Below, one piece after another: positions 62,640 to 64,000 of a DNA stretch of 64,000 nt (its first letter is position 1; each line of letters opens with the position of its first letter). The notes beneath the pieces were generated by a model, which saw only the letters and a program-made list of their open reading frames with translations, was not told where the DNA came from and did no database searches. The translations under genes and the position numbers were made by a program. The DNA comes from Symbiodinium kawagutii (taxonomy: Eukaryota > Sar > Dinophyceae > Suessiales > Symbiodiniaceae): contig VSDK01004639.1 in assembly GCA_009767595.1 (NCBI GenBank), positions 135,394 to 199,393 of the forward strand. The letters run 5' to 3'.

Positions 62640-63569
62640 CAATAAGTAGCGGTAGATGATGGTTCTTAACGGCTATGATGGATACAGGTAAGATGATTGA
62701 CATCAATGCTTTATCATAGCGGATTATGATGATGGCGAATGATGGCTATGCTACATATTGTGGGTGATAATGGTTAATGGCAATTAGTCAACTTAATTAA
62801 TAATGATGGAGGGCAGTGCTTATGATAGTAAGTATGATGACGGGTATAACCAACTATCAGTACTGGTTGATCAAACTTGCATCATGATGCAGCGCCCTGC
62901 ATGACATGGTCTGTCCACCCAGGGATTTCCCAAGATAAAAATGATCTGTCCACCATTAGTTGACCACTCGTCCTTAGCATCAACTATGAGTCAAGTAGAC
63001 CTACTCTTACTTTGCCAGCTGAATACCAAGCACAATCTATTAATGGTGAATCAACCAACCACTTAGCTATTCAATCTACTAATCCCTACCCATGGTGAAT
63101 AACCAAAAGCAACAACCAACGGGTTGATCGATCCGGTGGCTGGTGAATGAGAAGCACCCGCTGGGAAATGCTGGGTTGAGGGGAGCCATGGGAGGTTGTC
63201 ATTGGTGCTAACTCGTCGATCACTCAACCATGCTTCACGCACCAACATTCCTGGAACAATGACTATCTGTGCCTGAACAATTCTTTAATCATTAGCCAAC
63301 CGTTGGTTTGGAATCATCGATTGGCCTTGGGACAGTGGGCGGTTTTGGGGATACCCACTGAACGTAGCTGATTTGCTCCTAGTCATTGATGCAAGGTAGT
63401 GCTCCCGTTAGTTAAGTGGAGATCCAGCTGTTAGCCACCCAGCCATTGTTCCAGGGGTAATCGCCAGCACGACCACAAAACACAACGACGCCAATCATGG
63501 TCAAAAACAGAAGGACGAAACAGCAACAACAATCATACAATAAATCCACAACAGCTAGACTAAACCAAT
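62640..63569. other. G-type array, then unassigned sequence
   Basis: GATGATGGCGAATGATGG-like repeats to about 62790; the remainder shows no supported gene. Confidence 0.4.
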
Positions 63570-63713
63570 ATGCATGAGAAGATGGAACCCGATGACTTCG
63601 AAGTCTCAAGTCTCGAGATGCACCAGGCTGCAATCACTCAGCCTGAAGTTGGACACGACGTGTGGACAGTCACGGAGGGCTGGAGGGCGCTCTCGATCCA
63701 TGACGGGCCATGA
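63570..63713 (+). CDS. Small ORF or first exon, 47 codons
   Basis: ATG at 63570; reads MHEKMEPDDFEVSSLEMHQA then QPEVGHDVWTVTEGWRALSI, acidic and protein-like, ending at TGA. A second plus frame overlaps and continues (AFPKAMPWVEFWKTCATSL), so a splice or frameshift near 63700 is possible. Family unknown. Confidence 0.38.
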   Translation: MHEKMEPDDFEVSSLEMHQAAITQPEVGHDVWTVTEGWRALSIHDGP

Positions 63714-64000
63714 AGCCCTCTCCCGAAGGGCGCTCAGGCCAGGAGAAAGCGTTCCCAAAGGCGATGCCATGGGTGGAATTTTGGAAAACTTGCGCGACGT
63801 CACTGCGAGTTCCTTCCAAATTTATTCCGCTAAGTCCCTGCCATGCGCCAAGCTCACAGGGCTGTCAGAGCTATGCACCACAGCCGCGGCTGCTTAACCA
63901 TGACTCCTTTTGGCTTCACTTGAGGAGATAACGAGCACTTCGAGGCCAGTGATTCATATTCTTCTTGGTTACATCACTTTGTATATCAAGGGTAACCATG
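63714..64000. other. Right edge, coding-like but unresolved
   Basis: Plus frames continue with GGILENLRDVTASSFQIYSA and similar; the feature is cut by the window edge, so no call is made. Confidence 0.25.

Noticed and set aside
1..64000. tRNA, rRNA, CRISPR arrays, prokaryotic promoters, terminators and riboswitches
   Set aside because: No convincing B-box/acceptor pairing, rRNA core sequence, repeat-spacer structure or bacterial signals were seen by eye; a covariance-model scan would be needed to exclude small RNAs.

Overview
This window looks like nuclear DNA of a dinoflagellate, most likely a Symbiodiniaceae/Suessiales-type genome. Three things suggest this. First, it carries a non-LTR retrotransposon that encodes a complete DNA cytosine-5 methyltransferase, a combination I know only from dinoflagellate LINEs. 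Second, a second methyltransferase-like ORF of a dinoflagellate retroelement type is present. Third, gene density is very low: short GC-rich exon-like islands sit in degenerate, TG/CA-rich, CpG-poor repeats. Nothing prokaryotic was seen (no operons, Shine-Dalgarno sites or CRISPR). The species call is an inference.

Layout. About 1-33 kb: scattered exon-like islands of 60-150 bp, a glycosyltransferase-25-like gene fragment (10.8-11.7 kb), a damaged GC-rich exon with an 11-bp duplication (12.1-12.6 kb), several small inverted-repeat (MITE-like) elements and microsatellites. 33,244-44,169: one 10.9-kb LINE on the minus strand, bounded by a 19-bp direct repeat. In sense order it encodes ORF1 (C5-methyltransferase plus a long unassigned region), a short coiled-coil ORF, and ORF2 (AP-type endonuclease, reverse transcriptase, CCHC knuckle, RNase H). 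About 45-64 kb: more islands, a plus-strand methyltransferase-like ORF (49.2-50.2 kb), a minus-strand coding fragment (50.7-51.0 kb), an EF-hand-like exon (60.9 kb) and further arrays.

The strongest large-scale pattern is in the non-coding DNA. Nearly every well-formed exon-like island has degenerate CCATCATTAA-type arrays on its left and the reverse complement, TTAATGATGG-type arrays, on its right. Each interval between islands therefore begins with one arm and ends with its complement, so each presumed intron could fold into a long imperfect hairpin with the exons at its base. The unit is about 10 bp. The LINE has inserted inside one such arm. Most coding-like islands and the LINE lie on the minus strand, as expected for unidirectional dinoflagellate gene clusters. 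Exon calls rest on open frame, residue composition and AG/GT borders only, and are tentative.
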